A stretch of 64,000 nt of DNA from Adiantum capillus-veneris. Lineage: Eukaryota; Streptophyta; Polypodiopsida; Polypodiales; Pteridaceae. Positions 1 to 11,427 of this stretch are shown here, in pieces (the first letter of the stretch is position 1; every line of letters begins with the position of its first letter). A program made the position numbers and the translations under genes. The stretch is taken from contig CM043956.1 of the NCBI GenBank assembly GCA_014529385.2, positions 59,467,120-59,531,119 on the forward strand, in the 5' to 3' direction. The notes under the pieces were generated by a model. The model saw nothing but the letters and a program-made list of their open reading frames with translations. It did no database searches and had not been told where the DNA came from.

Positions 1-968
1 TCAACTCTCTTTTCCAGTGAGAAAACCATCTCGGGGGCTCTTCTTCTCCTCCTTTTTCTCGGAGCGGATGAGGCTATATGCTTGCCAACCAGATCAGCAA
101 GGCGAGGTCTCTCACCTTCAAAATCAACTCCCTCTAACCCATTACTCAACCTTTTTGTAGGTTGAGAAGGTGTCAACAAATTGGACAAGTCCAACGGCCT
201 CTTCTCTCTAGCTTCTCTCTTCAGCCCTCCCTTTGTAGGCTTGTTAGACTGTATACTAGCAATTCTATGATAAATCTCCGCATCCATGTTGCTGGGAAGG
301 AGCTTCATGCGGCGTTCCCAGACGTCCATTTGAAAGTATGAAGGAGCGCTAGCTTCTTTCTGCTCGTCATAATCCCTAACCTTTCTGTAATCAGGCATCA
401 TATTGTCCCACTTTACCCTACACTGCTCTTTCGTGCGTTGCACGCCTTTGCTCTTGCAATATTCAGCCACTTGTTTCCATTTGTCATCAGCAGAAAGCCT
501 GCTCCTCTTTGATTCACCGCAGGGAAACCCATATTCCTTGGCCTTGGCTTCTAGAAGAATGAGGATCTCGGCGTAGACCCAGTTTCCTTGTCGGTGGTGA
601 GCTGTCTCCTTTTCATCGGATTGAGGAGTCTCCTCCTGCTTGAATGCGTCCATTTGATGTTCGTGTGCACATTTGTCACTCTGCGGAGATGGCGTACTAT
701 TCATCTCTATGTTCAACACTCCAGGAGGAGACTTGTCAGAAGCCAGTCCATTCATGAAGCCAACCCTGCTTGCCAGCAGTTCCTTGCTAACCCCATTTGC
801 TCCCTCCTTGATAGCACTATTTGCATGCTCGTCCGACGCTCTCTCTGCAAACCCATTGCTAGAAAAGTCCACACTATGCAGCAAGTGCTCTTGACGTCCT
901 GGAATCCCAAGGGAGGAGATAGGCAGTTTCAAATCTTCAGCAGGCTTACCTTCTATCATGATCTCCAT
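1..968 (-). CDS. Trihelix (GT-type, Myb/SANT-like) transcription factor, 3' end outside window
   Basis: An open frame of about 322 codons runs on the minus strand from ATG 966-968 to the window edge. An in-frame stop at 972-974 lies just upstream, so this ATG (or the next, 957-959) is the likely start. Residues ~128-200 form a trihelix DNA-binding domain: RQGNW, then DDKWKQVAEYCKSKGVQR, then QCRVKWDNMMPDYRKVRDYD. These supply the three tryptophan positions (about residues 130, 164 and 187) typical of the family. A conserved tail follows (WERRMKLLPSNMD). A basic run near residues 303-311 (PRKRRRRR) may be a nuclear localisation signal. Trihelix proteins bind GT-rich promoter elements in the nucleus; the target genes cannot be inferred. 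The N-terminal ~125 residues are polar and probably disordered. There are no internal stops, unlike every other long reading frame here, so this is probably a live host gene. Confidence 0.85.
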   Translation of the reverse strand, partial: MEIMIEGKPAEDLKLPISSLGIPGRQEHLLHSVDFSSNGFAERASDEHANSAIKEGANGVSKELLASRVGFMNGLASDKSPPGVLNIEMNSTPSPQSDKCAHEHQMDAFKQEETPQSDEKETAHHRQGNWVYAEILILLEAKAKEYGFPCGESKRSRLSADDKWKQVAEYCKSKGVQRTKEQCRVKWDNMMPDYRKVRDYDEQKEASAPSYFQMDVWERRMKLLPSNMDAEIYHRIASIQSNKPTKGGLKREAREKRPLDLSNLLTPSQPTKRLSNGLEGVDFEGERPRLADLVGKHIASSAPRKRRRRRAPEMVFSLEKRV

Positions 969-2282
969 GAGCTATCAACACCTTGGTTGAAGGCACTTTC
1001 TCCTTCTTTGAAAGAGCGCTGCTTTCCTGGGCGCAAAATTACCATTCAAGAAGAAGATTATGACGATTAAGCAGCTAACGATGTTTGACGGAAGCAAGGC
1101 CCTCGAGAGAGATTCAATAAAAGCGCAGCAGGAAACTGATAACAAGCCATGGCTTTCATGGCCGTCCAGATATGGAAAGGGTGTAATAATGGCAACGGTG
1201 GGAGAAAAAGCTCAATTGAGAAAGTTGGGCAGCTAAAAAATAAGCTTTTGCAAAGCGGGTTGGAGCGCGAAGGCGGAGAAATACAAAGCTTTGAAATGGG
1301 CAGCTATGGCGTCATGAAATATGAGTATCGCGCAGAATAGAGAGTGTAACTGTAGAACCCACCGGAAAGAAAATTGACATTCTTTCTTAACTGGCAGATT
1401 TTAGCAGTACAGCTAAAGTTTACGAGGAAGACGACGACCGGCGCAGCAGGTCGATACGACGGCCATCTGTCAGCTTTTTTTGCGAGTCATCACCCACGGT
1501 GAGCCATAGCTACCGGTCCAGCCAGTCTAGAGATCTGACCCGTCCAATAGAAATGGGCATCTGATGGTGGGGATCGAGTAGAAGCCTTAGAATTAGGTTG
1601 AACCTTTAAAATCCAATGTCCACTTGTTGCCATAAATACCCACCTGATCTTGCTATTTTTCTCCATTGATGATGATGCAATTTGGTCTACATGGTACAAA
1701 CGTTACCTACTAGTTTCTAAAGTTGTAACCTTATATTTTAGCTTTAGTTTCTCGATCTATCTATTTATGGTTGTGGTTGTAGACTTTTCTAATTCTCCAT
1801 GTATAATTTTATTTCATGGTAATGGCCAGCAATTTTCAAGTTCTAGGAGATAAGAGGGCTCCCCCATAGGCCATCTAAAGCCGGCCTTCCATATTTGTTT
1901 CCGAAGTGCCCCATAAGAGGCCCATATATACCTCCGGCATGGAAAAACGTAATGGCTCCGTTCAGACCTTCTCATTGAGGTGTGCTTCAATCACCCCCTA
2001 CATGGATAAACGACCCTTTTAACTCACTCTAAGCAGTTTCCCAACCCTAGCGTAGTGTTGTAAAACAAGCGAACTCATGAACTTTCTTCACCGAGAGGGG
2101 AAGCAAGAGCAATAACGACGAGGTAGAGGCGAGAAAGCTCCCAAACACAATCCCAAGAAATACACATACACCTTAGGCTCGTGTCACATTGGGACACGCA
2201 GCCATTCCACTTTTTGGAAGGTGGCCAGCCAAACGCGTCACATTAGGCTATATCCTAAACAATGCTAACTTCCCCCAACGAA
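969..2282. other. Upstream region of the trihelix gene; no gene seen
   Basis: This 1.3 kb lies 5' of the minus-strand trihelix gene and should hold its promoter and 5' UTR. I see no supported coding region; the short open frames have no recognisable motifs. A TATA-like sequence for the minus strand lies near 1632-1641, too weak to call as the promoter. Confidence 0.4.
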
Positions 2283-2353
2283 TCCGCTATAGCCAAATGG
2301 TAAGGCGTCCGTCTTTCGAGCTGATTGGCAAGTCTCAAAACCTGTGAGCGTCA
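2283..2353 (+). pseudogene. tRNA-Arg-like sequence (tRNA relic or SINE head)
   Basis: About 70 bases align by eye with a plant tRNA-Arg of the UCG-anticodon type. There is a matching D-arm (GCC AAATGGTAA GGC), an A-box-like TAGCCAAATGGT, the stretch TAAGGCGTCCG shared with tRNA-Arg, and a poor B box (AGTCTCAAAACC). The anticodon and T stems no longer pair well, so it is not a functional tRNA. It may be a dead tRNA copy or the 5' head of a tRNA-derived SINE; no clear SINE tail or target duplication was found. Confidence 0.4.
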
Positions 2354-3583
2354 TTTGCGCCTACGCTTTTTGCAGTTGGCCGCTTCATTAGAAAATTGGC
2401 CGGCGTCTCTTGCCCGCCCCTCTGACAAAGGCTCGCGGCCAAGTTTTGCCTTTTCATTGGCGAATGAAACAACGCCATCTCAGCATGACCATGCACACTC
2501 CATCCCAGTGTGACACGGGCCTTACTTGTGGCTTGTTGAAATACTTATTTGCAATTCTCTATAAAAGGTGTGGAACACAAATCAATGCGAGATACCTTCC
2601 TGCAAAATTTACGATTTTCCAATTCACAAGATAAAGGGCTAGGCTATCTCAAGAACGGTTGAGAGAGTAAAGGCCATTTGTACACATCTACCTATCCCTT
2701 TTAATTGTCCATATCTCTCAGCTCTCAAGGGGTATCCCTATTTTATTCTCGATCATGTGCCCCCTCGATCCCCTCACTTCCCCATGATTAAATTGGGGCT
2801 TGGATTTCCATAGGACACAAGAAAATCTCCTTTCTAGTTCTTCCTCTCCCCCAAGAAGGGAAATTCCTTGTGGAAATTAGGTGTTGCTGCCCTTGCTCTC
2901 TCATGCATCCCTTTCACAAAACCTAGATATAAATAGAGCATGCTTTACCTATGTGGGCAAGAGCCTCGGCGAACTATACCCCTTTTGGTAGTCTTTTGTA
3001 ATTGCGCTTCTTCTTTAATATAATTCTGTTCTCGCTTTTTTTGGTAAAAAAAGAGCCTCAGCTTTAACTAGCCTGGCCTAAAATTAATTTTGTTGCGCAA
3101 AAATTTTGTTTGTTGGATGAGATAAAATTCCGATTCTATTTTCTTGTTTCAATCCGATGCTTTGTATTAGTTAGTTTTATAGGATTGCATTCACACACCC
3201 ACACTCCCATGTCGCAAGGATTGAACCATAGCAGACACCCATGCATTTGTCTACCCTCTCTTTTTTTATGAAGAACCTATTTCACGCGTGTTCCACTTCG
3301 TAGCAAATGACGGGGGGTGGAAGAAATGATGTGCTGACATGGACGACCTTTTCTCCACTTCCTCCGCCCTATGTGAACAGAGTTGTCCAATGGAGCTTTT
3401 TCATTGGAGCACGTTCCCCCATCTTCCTTCCGCCGCCTCAATGTGAACCCAATCTAACACTAGGCCATAGCCTTGTTACTAATGATAGCTTTCCTAAACA
3501 AGGCACACTCTCAAGTAGAAAACCAGCACCAAAATAGAGAGGGAAGAATTCCACACAAGTGGTGATCTTAAGTTGTAGCACCT

Positions 3584-3625
3584 CCCCCCCCCCCCCCCCC
3601 CCCCCTTTCTCTCTCTCTCTCTCTC
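3584..3625. repeat. Poly-C run followed by (CT)n
   Basis: A run of 22 C (3584-3605) is followed directly by TT and then (CT)n to 3625. Homopolymers this long are error-prone in assembly, so the exact length is unreliable. Confidence 0.9.
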
Positions 3626-4429
3626 CCCACCACCGAGAGGACCTTTCTCAACATTCATGCTCTCAAAGAAGCACCAACTTCCTTCCATTGGCACTTTCTT
3701 TGCAAATAATCGATGAGGCTTTACGCCTATTAACTAAGCTAGTATCACTCGAACGATGAGCAAGCATATGCACTGCTCTTATCTCTCGCTTCATTATGTG
3801 GCAACAACCTTTTAAAAATCCAAAGTTTCGTGTGAAAATAAAGGGTTTTTTTTTGGGTATAAGAATAAAGTTTTCATCTACCTTGGCCTCTACTCCATAG
3901 TTTCACACACTTGCACGTCCCTTTCCTTCAAATGTATGCAATGGTGAGTTAAACTTCCAATGAATGTCGTTTGTCATTGGTAGTACATTCTAATCAATAG
4001 GTGACAACTTTCAAGGTATGCTCTTACTTCTTGAAGTTGCTTTCTTGCCATGGAAGGTTTCTTTAGAGTACAATAATTTTCAATCTCCACATGGAGACAT
4101 GTGCCAAGGGGGGAAAGATATCTTGCCTCCATAGCACAGCAAATGTTGTTTACAAGGACTTTATATAAAACGATGCTTATCAAAGTTATTTTAAAGTATA
4201 AAATCTTTTTGGCTCATTTTGCTGGTTTCCTAGCATGCCGGCTGTAGTGTTGAGTACCCTTTTTCTTCTCCACTAAAAATAGAGCTTTTTTGAGAGCCAG
4301 AAATGGTTTTTAAGAGTAAACCAAACTTCTACCTTTCATGGTGATGATGAGTTCCTTAAAAGTTCCACCTCCTAGTCATTATGATAGGCACAACATTGAT
4401 GCTCTTTTCATTGTTATGAGTTTCTTTGA

Positions 4430-4471
<42 letters not shown>
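4430..4471. repeat. (TC)n microsatellite
   Basis: About 20 uninterrupted TC units, lying ~50 bases upstream of the gypsy element insertion. Confidence 0.95.
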
Positions 4472-4473
<2 letters not shown>

Positions 4474-4519
4474 AAAGTGTGCACACCGCAAAGATTACAA
4501 TCTACATAAGGTTGCCGAC

Positions 4520-5438
4520 TGTCATAAAATCTAATATTTAACTATACCCAAATGATTTTCTCATATTAAACTGATCACTTAATGTGAGAGAATAAATGGT
4601 AACAAGAGTTAGAATATAGATATGTGCTTTATATGCATCTCAGCACGGGGCCAAAGGTAATGAGCCCAAACAGGAGATGGTCTATCAAAGAGCATTGCTA
4701 ATGGAGCTTAAAAGACCTTAGGGTTAGCTTCATTATAGACGTCCAATAGTTAGTGTGAAAAGCCTTGGACCTTAGGTAAGCTAGGGATGTGCTTGAGGTG
4801 GGAACCTGGGCCAAGCTTGAGGTGCTTATCGTACTTGATGACTGAGATGCTTGATGATTGAGAAGCTTGAGGTGCTTCCCGTGCTTGATGACTGAGATGC
4901 TTAAGGTGCTTGTCATGCTTGAGATGCTAGGGTTGTACTTGAGTGGGAACTCGGCCCAAGCTTGAAGGGCTTAAGGACCAAGCTTGTGGTGGGAACCGGG
5001 ACCAAGGTTGAGGGACTTGAGGTATCAAAAGGTCAACAAGGATCCCTACAAGGAGGGGGCGAGCCCTACAAGTTGGGAGCATCAGAGAGAATACACACAC
5101 CCTCACACAAGGCAAGCCTAGACCAAAGAGGCAACAAGGACACATGTCAAGCTCCTCTCCATATTGCCCTCACAAGGTGCCTAAAGCCTATTGGTTGGCC
5201 TATCGAGGGGTCCAAAGAAATTAGTTTATTTAATTAATTTTTAAAGCATTATTCAAGCCCTCTCTCTCAAAGCGGTAAGAAGGACACTTGTCCTTATGCT
5301 ACCCTTGTTGCTTGATATGCACTAAGCATGTGATTGGCCAGTGGCCAGGCTTGAGGAGGCCCAATCAAATGCAGTCTAGTGCGAGAAGAGGGGGTCGACC
5401 CAAGCAAGTAGGAGGTGTGCTTTCCCATATACCCTCTC

Positions 5439-5474
<36 letters not shown>

Positions 5475-6147
5475 TGTGTGAAGTGCAAAGTGCAAGAGCT
5501 CCATCTCCTTCTCCAAACTTATTGTGAAGTTGAGAGCCTACATCAATACTCTTGGCTATGGAATGCAAATCCAACCAAGAACCATGCCCCAATGTTTAAG
5601 CTTGCCATCTTCATTCCTATGCTATTATGTATGCTAAACAAGAAGAGTGATGATAAGTGAGGAACTATTTCTTTATCCCATGAATGTTTCTTCTTCCTCT
5701 TCCCTACCCTCATTCCCCGCTAGCTCTCTCCACCTTTGAAGGTGTTTGAGGCCTTGAGACTAAGGCCGAGCGAGGATGGTTAATGCTTTCTACAAAGTCT
5801 ACGTTATGCTCTTGATGCATGAATCTTTCCATTTTCATTGCATCACCTAGGTCACAAGGAACACAAAGATTGTATTGTACCAAGTCTCTCTTGATGGGAG
5901 AATCTATAATACAAAAGCCTATTTGGAGGGGGACCGGCTCCTAAATCCGATCCTCAACTGCTGTCAAGTTCTCTAAACTCTGTCTCTTGCAAAAGTATTG
6001 TTCATTACAAGATAATTAAGTACGATGGTTATGTTGCTACCGCTAATTAAGTTCACACTCTATGTTCTCAAATTAGTCTCACAAAAATGCTCACTCTAAT
6101 TCTCTTAATTTCTCTATTCTCAAAGTTCATAGGCCATCTCCATTACA
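4520..6147 (+). repeat. Left (5') LTR of the gypsy element
   Basis: 1628 bp, TGT...ACA. It contains short tandem copies of a GCTTGAGGTGCTTGTCG-like unit (about 4790-4930) and an (AC)n tract at 5442-5474. The right LTR matches it closely throughout. Short open frames inside the LTR recur in the other copy and are not genes. Confidence 0.93.
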
Positions 6148-6148
6148 T

Positions 6149-6160
6149 TGGTAGTAGAGC
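6149..6160 (+). other. Primer-binding site, initiator-Met tRNA type
   Basis: TGGTAGTAGAGC begins 1 base after the left LTR and matches the standard TGGTATCAGAGC complement of plant initiator-Met tRNA except at two or three positions. Confidence 0.7.
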
Positions 6161-6549
6161 ATTTGGTTTCTCTTTTCTTTCTTAAGAAGAGAGGTCCTTA
6201 AGTTGTCCATGAAAGGTTGGGTCTGTTTATTGCAATAGGGTAAGTGGGACAGGGATCTATTATCTTGGTTGAGAAGGAGTTAGTTCGAGGTACACTGTTG
6301 GGAAATGTAGTCTTAATAATGGAGCCTCTCGGGGCTTGCCTTTGGCTAAACCATTATTGAGCTACGAGCAAGCTCAATAGGAACCATAATCAACCGAGCA
6401 ATGTTAGACCCTCTCCACTAGTCTTTGCAATCAATAGTGTCTAAGGTGTGGGTGCTTGAGAATTGATTTTCAAAGGTAAAAGAAGAGTAGAGACTAAGGT
6501 TTTTGAGGGTACCAAAGCACAAAGTAATCTATACATAAGTTTAATTACC

Positions 6550-7804
6550 ATGGCTGATAATAACCAAGAGAGTAAAATGAACATTGATAACTTTGATTTT
6601 GCACATGAAGTTGTTGATGACGATGCCCCCATGTTTGTCAATTATCTTGTTGCTAGGTTACAACAATCTATGGGCAACCCTGCTTTGCAAGCCGAAGTTA
6701 CTCAACAACTTCGTGCTTATAGGATTTCCCTTTCTCTCCAAGAGGAGAGAGAGCTTAGGAGGCCTCTTGATGAGACCCCCAAAAGAAGACTCTCTCCCAT
6801 AAGAGAGGAGGAATCCAAACAATGAGAAAGAAGTGAATCCCTAAGTTCCTCTGAAGATGTGGCTCCATGAAGACGGCGGTCTAAACGATCGCCAACTCCT
6901 CCCAAGAGGAAACGATCAACCCATAGTCCTTCTCCTCGTCACTCCAAAAGGGAAGAGAGGAAACAAAGTAAGAAAAGGGTAAGAAAGAGGTTACCTTCTT
7001 CACCTTCCTCCTCTTCCGAAGAAAGCAACAGTTATTTTCCTAAAGAATACAAGAGAAGAGGACATCGCAAATCTTACCCTGCATGGCGAAGGCTCCAAAA
7101 GCTCATGAAGTTTAAAGAGGGAGGAAAGAGTATCCTTTTTCTCATCTATGATGACACATTTGGTGCTACCGACAAAGTATTGGCCTTCATCCAACAATTT
7201 GATGCGGCCTTTGGAAACGAGGGCTTCACAGAGTCCTCTAAGCTACACCATGTAGCTATGCACTTCCAGAACATCGGCTCGTCAATGGTGGGCTAGCCTT
7301 CATGGCAATGGCGAAACCCCAAAGACATGGAAAACTCTACGGGTTTCCATCATGAAGAAATTGCTTGCAAGCGATGCAAAGGACAAAGTGCTTAACGAAT
7401 GGTAGAGTTTGAAGCTTCTCTTTCATGAGTCTATCCACAAATACATGGGCAAGTTTTGGGATTTACATCTCAAGGTTATTGTCCTTCACAATATAGACTT
7501 CACCGAGAAAAAGCAACAATTTTGTGCGGGATTACCTGAAGAGATGACGGAGTACGTCAACTCCCAACGCCCTGGTTCTATCACCGAAGTGATCCACCAC
7601 ACCATTAAGGCAATTCCAACAACAACAACAACAACAATTGATCCAAGGAGAAGGGAGTTTACAAAGGCAGATATAAACTCTCTCCTGAAGAGCTTGAAGC
7701 TTTTTGTAAGGACCACAAATGTTTTAATGGTGGGGAGCAAGGACGTGGCTATCATTCTTGCCCCAAGAGAAATTCTCACAATGAAACTCCTAGAGCTTCC
7801 ATGA
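6550..7804 (+). pseudogene. Gag of the gypsy element, broken
   Basis: The likely start is ATG 6550 (MADNNQES). One frame runs to 7296 with two internal TGA codons (6823-6825 and about 6867) sitting where CGA would fit, followed by an Arg/Ser-rich stretch (RKRSTHSPSPRHSKREE). After a TAG at ~7294 the reading continues in other frames. The region 7409-7610 reads like the core of a retrotransposon gag domain (MGKFWDLHLKVI, then FCAGLPEEMTEYV). A damaged zinc knuckle (CFNGGEQGRGYHSC; the second Cys and the His are lost) lies at ~7700-7760. Gag would form the virus-like particle and bind the element RNA. Confidence 0.75.
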
Positions 7805-8356
7805 TCGAATCTCTAGAAGAGGATGCTCATTGCAAAGGATCACCTTTCTCCTATACTTGGGGAAAGGTAAGGGAGCATGATGCCTTCATCTTGTTTGACC
7901 CTGGCTCTACTCATAACTTTATATCAATGGAGTTGACCACTAAGTTGGGCATTCAAGCTTTTGAGATAGGAGATATTGTAACTGCTGATGGAGCTTTCAA
8001 GGGACAGCAAGCCTCTATTACTCCCTTGATTGGGAAGTTGAGGCTTCATGTCCAAAGCTGTCGACAAAGTAGATTTTTTCATCTCTCCTCTCCAACATGA
8101 GAATGTTATCCTAGGGGCACCATATTGGTTCAACCGCATGGCTACCAACATGAAGTTCCCTGAAACGAGAATCTATTTCACCTACAAGGAAAAGAGCATG
8201 TTTATAGATGCCAGTGAGTTTGGTCGTACTATACCACTGGTAAATTCTCCTGATTTTGACAAATCGATGAAAAGCTCAGTTTTTGCATACATGGTTTTTG
8301 TGATAGAATCCGTAAAAAGTCATAATGTTTCATCAAATGTAAATGGTAGGAATTAA
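7801..8356 (+). pseudogene. Retropepsin-like protease of the gypsy element
   Basis: The active-site-like motif FILFDPGSTHNFIS lies at ~7888-7930. The usual D-S/T-G is replaced by D-P-G-S. The domain continues in the +2 frame from ~8048 (DFFISPLQHENVILGAPYWF), ending with the second conserved protease motif, so one frameshift splits it. This aspartic protease would mature the polyprotein; the frameshift makes it non-functional. Confidence 0.75.
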
Positions 8357-8368
8357 GAAGAGTTAGAC

Positions 8369-9545
8369 TTGTCTAATTTTCTAGATGGATTCCAAGATGT
8401 GTTCATAGATGCTATCCCTATGGACTTACCTCCAGAACGAGGGGATGGTGACCATCGAATTGAGCTCCTACTAGGAAGCTCGCCACCTAACAAGCCTCCT
8501 TATCGAGTTTCCCAAGCTCAACAAGAGGAGATCATGAGGCAAGTACAAGAATTGGTAGACAAAGGGATGGTGAGGTCTATCTCCTCTTCCTTTTGTGCTC
8601 CAGTTCTTTTAGTGCAAAAGAAAGATTGTACATATCGTAAAGACTGCATTTTGTACAATGTTTGGTCTTTATGAATATCTACTCATTCCTTTTGGGTTGA
8701 TTAATGCGCCAGCCACATTCAATCGTTTAATGGAAAAAAAAAGACCCCATCGCAAGTTAACTAAAGTGTTCTTTGATGATATCATCATCTACTCCAAGTC
8801 TTTGGAGGAGCACAAGCAACATCTCCATGTAATTTTTCAAGCTTTAAGGGAGAACAATCTTTTTATCAATCAAAAGAAGAGTGAATTTTTCCTTCAAGAG
8901 ATTCAATTCTTAGGTCATATTATCTCTCAAGATGGTATCCGTATGGATCCATCAAAGTTGGAGGTAATAAAAGCATGGCCTAATCCAAGGAATCTACATG
9001 AGCTAAGAAGCTTTATTGGTATGTGTGCATACTATAGATGCTTCATAGCCAAATTCTCTCAAATAGTAGGACCATTACATGACTTAACAAAGAAGAACGT
9101 TAAGTACTCATGGACTGCTAAAGAGAAAAATGCTTTTGACAAGCTCAAAGAGAAGTTTACCTCCCAACCAGTCCTTATCCTTTCGGATCTTTCAAAGCCA
9201 TTTGAGGTCCAATGTGATGCTTGTGGTGATTTCCTTGGATTAGTTTTGCTTCAAGAAAAGCATGCCATAGCATATGAGAGCCAAAGGCTCAATACCGATG
9301 AACGAGTCTTGGGCATACACGAAAACAAGCTTTTAGCTTTTCTACATGCCATAGACACATGGAAGCAATATCTACTGGGGACTCCATTTATTTTGCGAAC
9401 AGACCACCAAAGTCTCAAGTACTTCATGACGCAAACCAAGCTTTTCGACAAACAAATGAGGTGGGCAAATTTTCTTGCGCAATTTTATTTTCATATTGCT
9501 CACATTGCTAGTAAGCACAATCAAGTGGCCAATGCACTTTCATGA
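8369..9545 (+). pseudogene. Reverse transcriptase and RNase H of the gypsy element, with RT deletion
   Basis: The RT N-terminus is clear at 8400-8635 (YRVSQAQQEEIMRQVQELVD, then APVLLVQKKD). The next residues jump directly to the motif before the fingers/palm end (KTAFCTMFGLYEYLLIPFGL, ~8638-8697) in another frame. About 65-70 codons are missing, including the region that normally holds the first catalytic aspartate (LDLRSGYHQI type). The catalytic pair survives as VFFDDIIIYS (~8769). RNase H follows with QCDACGD (~9210), HENKLLAF and RTDHQSLKYF. The frame ends at TGA 9543 inside ALS-stop-RP, where CGA (Arg) would be normal. Confidence 0.88.
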
Positions 9546-9560
9546 CGACCAAAAGTTAAT

Positions 9561-11070
9561 GTGGTGTCTACAACAACTCACAATGATCTATCTTCTATGA
9601 TAGATGAGTATGCTACTAACTTTGACTTTAAAGACATAATGTCAGCCCTTACACTTGGGAAGAAAGAAGAACCATTCACCTTGCATGATGGTTATCTTCT
9701 CCATGGCAATAGGCTATGTGTTACCCACTCCCTTCATGACAAATTCATGTATGAATCCCATGCTCCTCCCTATGTGGGGCATAGAGGCATTCAACCTAAT
9801 TTTTGAGGAGTACTTCTATTGGCCTACCATAAAAGTGGACATACAAGAGTATGTTTCAAAATGTGTGGTATGCCAAAAGACTAAATATAATAGAGGGAAG
9901 CAACCTGGATTACTCTAGCCACCATTGCCAATCCCTAATTCACCATGGGAGAGTATATCCATGGATTTTATCTTTGGATTACCCAAGTCTATCCATGGGA
10001 ATATGGGAATATGGACAATAGTCGACAGGTTTAGCAAGCAAGCACACTTTATTCCTGTCAAAAAGACTATTAAGGCACACCAAATGGCAACTCTCTTCAT
10101 ATCTTAGATTTCAAACACCATGGATTACCAACATCCATCGTGTGAGATAGGGATCCTAGAATGACCAATAATTTTTGGAAAGGTCTCTTTGAATATCTAG
10201 GTACAAGATGGAATTTCTCTTTGGCCTATCATCCACAAATGAATGGCCAAAGTGAGATAGCCAATCTTATGATTCTCGATCTACTAAAGACTTATGTTAC
10301 AGAAGTAGATCAAGGCTCACAATGGGAGAAGTACTACCCCTTGTAGAGTATGCGTACAATAATACTGTCCATACTTCTACGAGAAAAGCACCTTTTGAAA
10401 TCATACAGGGAAGACCTAAAAGTCGCTTGCTACTTAAAGTACATGGGAAGATCTTTGCTCCAGATGAGTATAGTCGTGACCTACAAGAATCTTTCCAAAA
10501 GATTAAGGAGTCTATATCCATTTCTCAACAAAGGCAAAAAACTGTTGCTGACAAGCACAGAAGGGCCTTAACATTCCAAGAAAATGATTGGGTCTTACTA
10601 AAGTTTCCCAAGGCTCGATTGAGGCAAACGACGTGCAAAAATCCTACGGGCCATCAAAAGTATTATGCTAAACTAGCAAAAAGATACTATGATCCTTTTC
10701 AACTAGCAAAAAGATACTATGATCTTTTCAAATCTTGAAGCCAATCAATGAGATGGCTTATCAACTCAAGCTGCCCAACCATTGGCTCATACACAATGCT
10801 TTTCATGTGGCCCAACTTAAGACCTACAAAGGAGAGCCCCCAATTGAACCAATTATTGAAGACCCTCCGAAAATTGAAGACCAAGAAGAAGCGATACAAC
10901 CCAAAGCTATCCTTTGGCATGAAGACAAGGTACTACGACATGGTAAGATTATCCAACGGTATCTTGTTAATTTCAAAAATTATCCTTTTGAAGATGCTAG
11001 ATGGATGCAAGGAATACAGCTTAAAAATAGTATGAACCTTGTCAATGCTTACAATGCTACATTAGAGTAA
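9561..11070 (+). pseudogene. Integrase and chromodomain-like tail of the gypsy element
   Basis: It contains an HHCC zinc finger (HDKFMYESH...HRG...CVVCQ, 9735-9880, frameshift near 9800). The core has the first Asp in SMDFIFGLP (~9957), the second in DRDPRM (~10150, just after a TGA), and the catalytic Glu in HPQMNGQSEIAN (~10230). A frameshift and stops at ~9916 and ~10105 interrupt it. The GPY-type tail and a chromodomain-like segment lie at 10735-11070 (AILWHEDKVLRHGKIIQRYL, then NFKNYPFEDARWMQ). Chromodomains steer integration to heterochromatin in this family. A short direct repeat (AACTAGCAAAAAGATACTATG-like) occurs at ~10672-10725. Confidence 0.85.
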
Positions 11071-11414
11071 GCAAATGTACATGCTTCTTTTAAATGATCA
11101 ATGTATTTGTATTATAAGACTAATTATCTTTTTATAGTGCACAAATTTAAGCAGTATGCATGTTTAGAATCATGTTTGTGATGACTACATCTCTCAAACA
11201 CCAAGTAGAATTTGTCACTCTACTTGGGAGAATGAAATGGACTAAAGAGCAGAAATGCTTGTGGTAGCTACGTCTCCTAAGCATCAAATGGATTAGCCAT
11301 CCATCTTGGAATGATGTTGTAGGGTAAAAAGATATCCTCTACCCGCTAAGAAACATTTACTAATGACTAAGGCTTTATCTCTTCTACCTCATAGTCAAGG
11401 ACACCTATGATTTC

Positions 11415-11424
11415 AAGAGAGAGG
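11415..11424 (+). other. Polypurine tract of the gypsy element
   Basis: AAGAGAGAGG ends three bases before the right LTR and fits the plus-strand priming site. Confidence 0.65.
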
Positions 11425-11427
11425 TAA

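Larger units (their letters stand above)
2354..4519. other. Non-coding stretch with simple repeats
   Basis: No supported gene. It holds a TATA-like TATAAATAG near 2928, two CT-type microsatellites annotated separately, and AT-rich sequence. The open frames here are short and mostly driven by simple repeats. Confidence 0.4.

Noticed and set aside
588-1070. 160-codon plus-strand frame
   Set aside because: It is antisense to the trihelix gene, which has a recognisable domain in the minus-strand frame.
4962-5660. Open frames inside the gypsy LTRs on both strands
   Set aside because: They recur in the other LTR with frameshifts and contain the AC microsatellite; LTR sequence, not genes.
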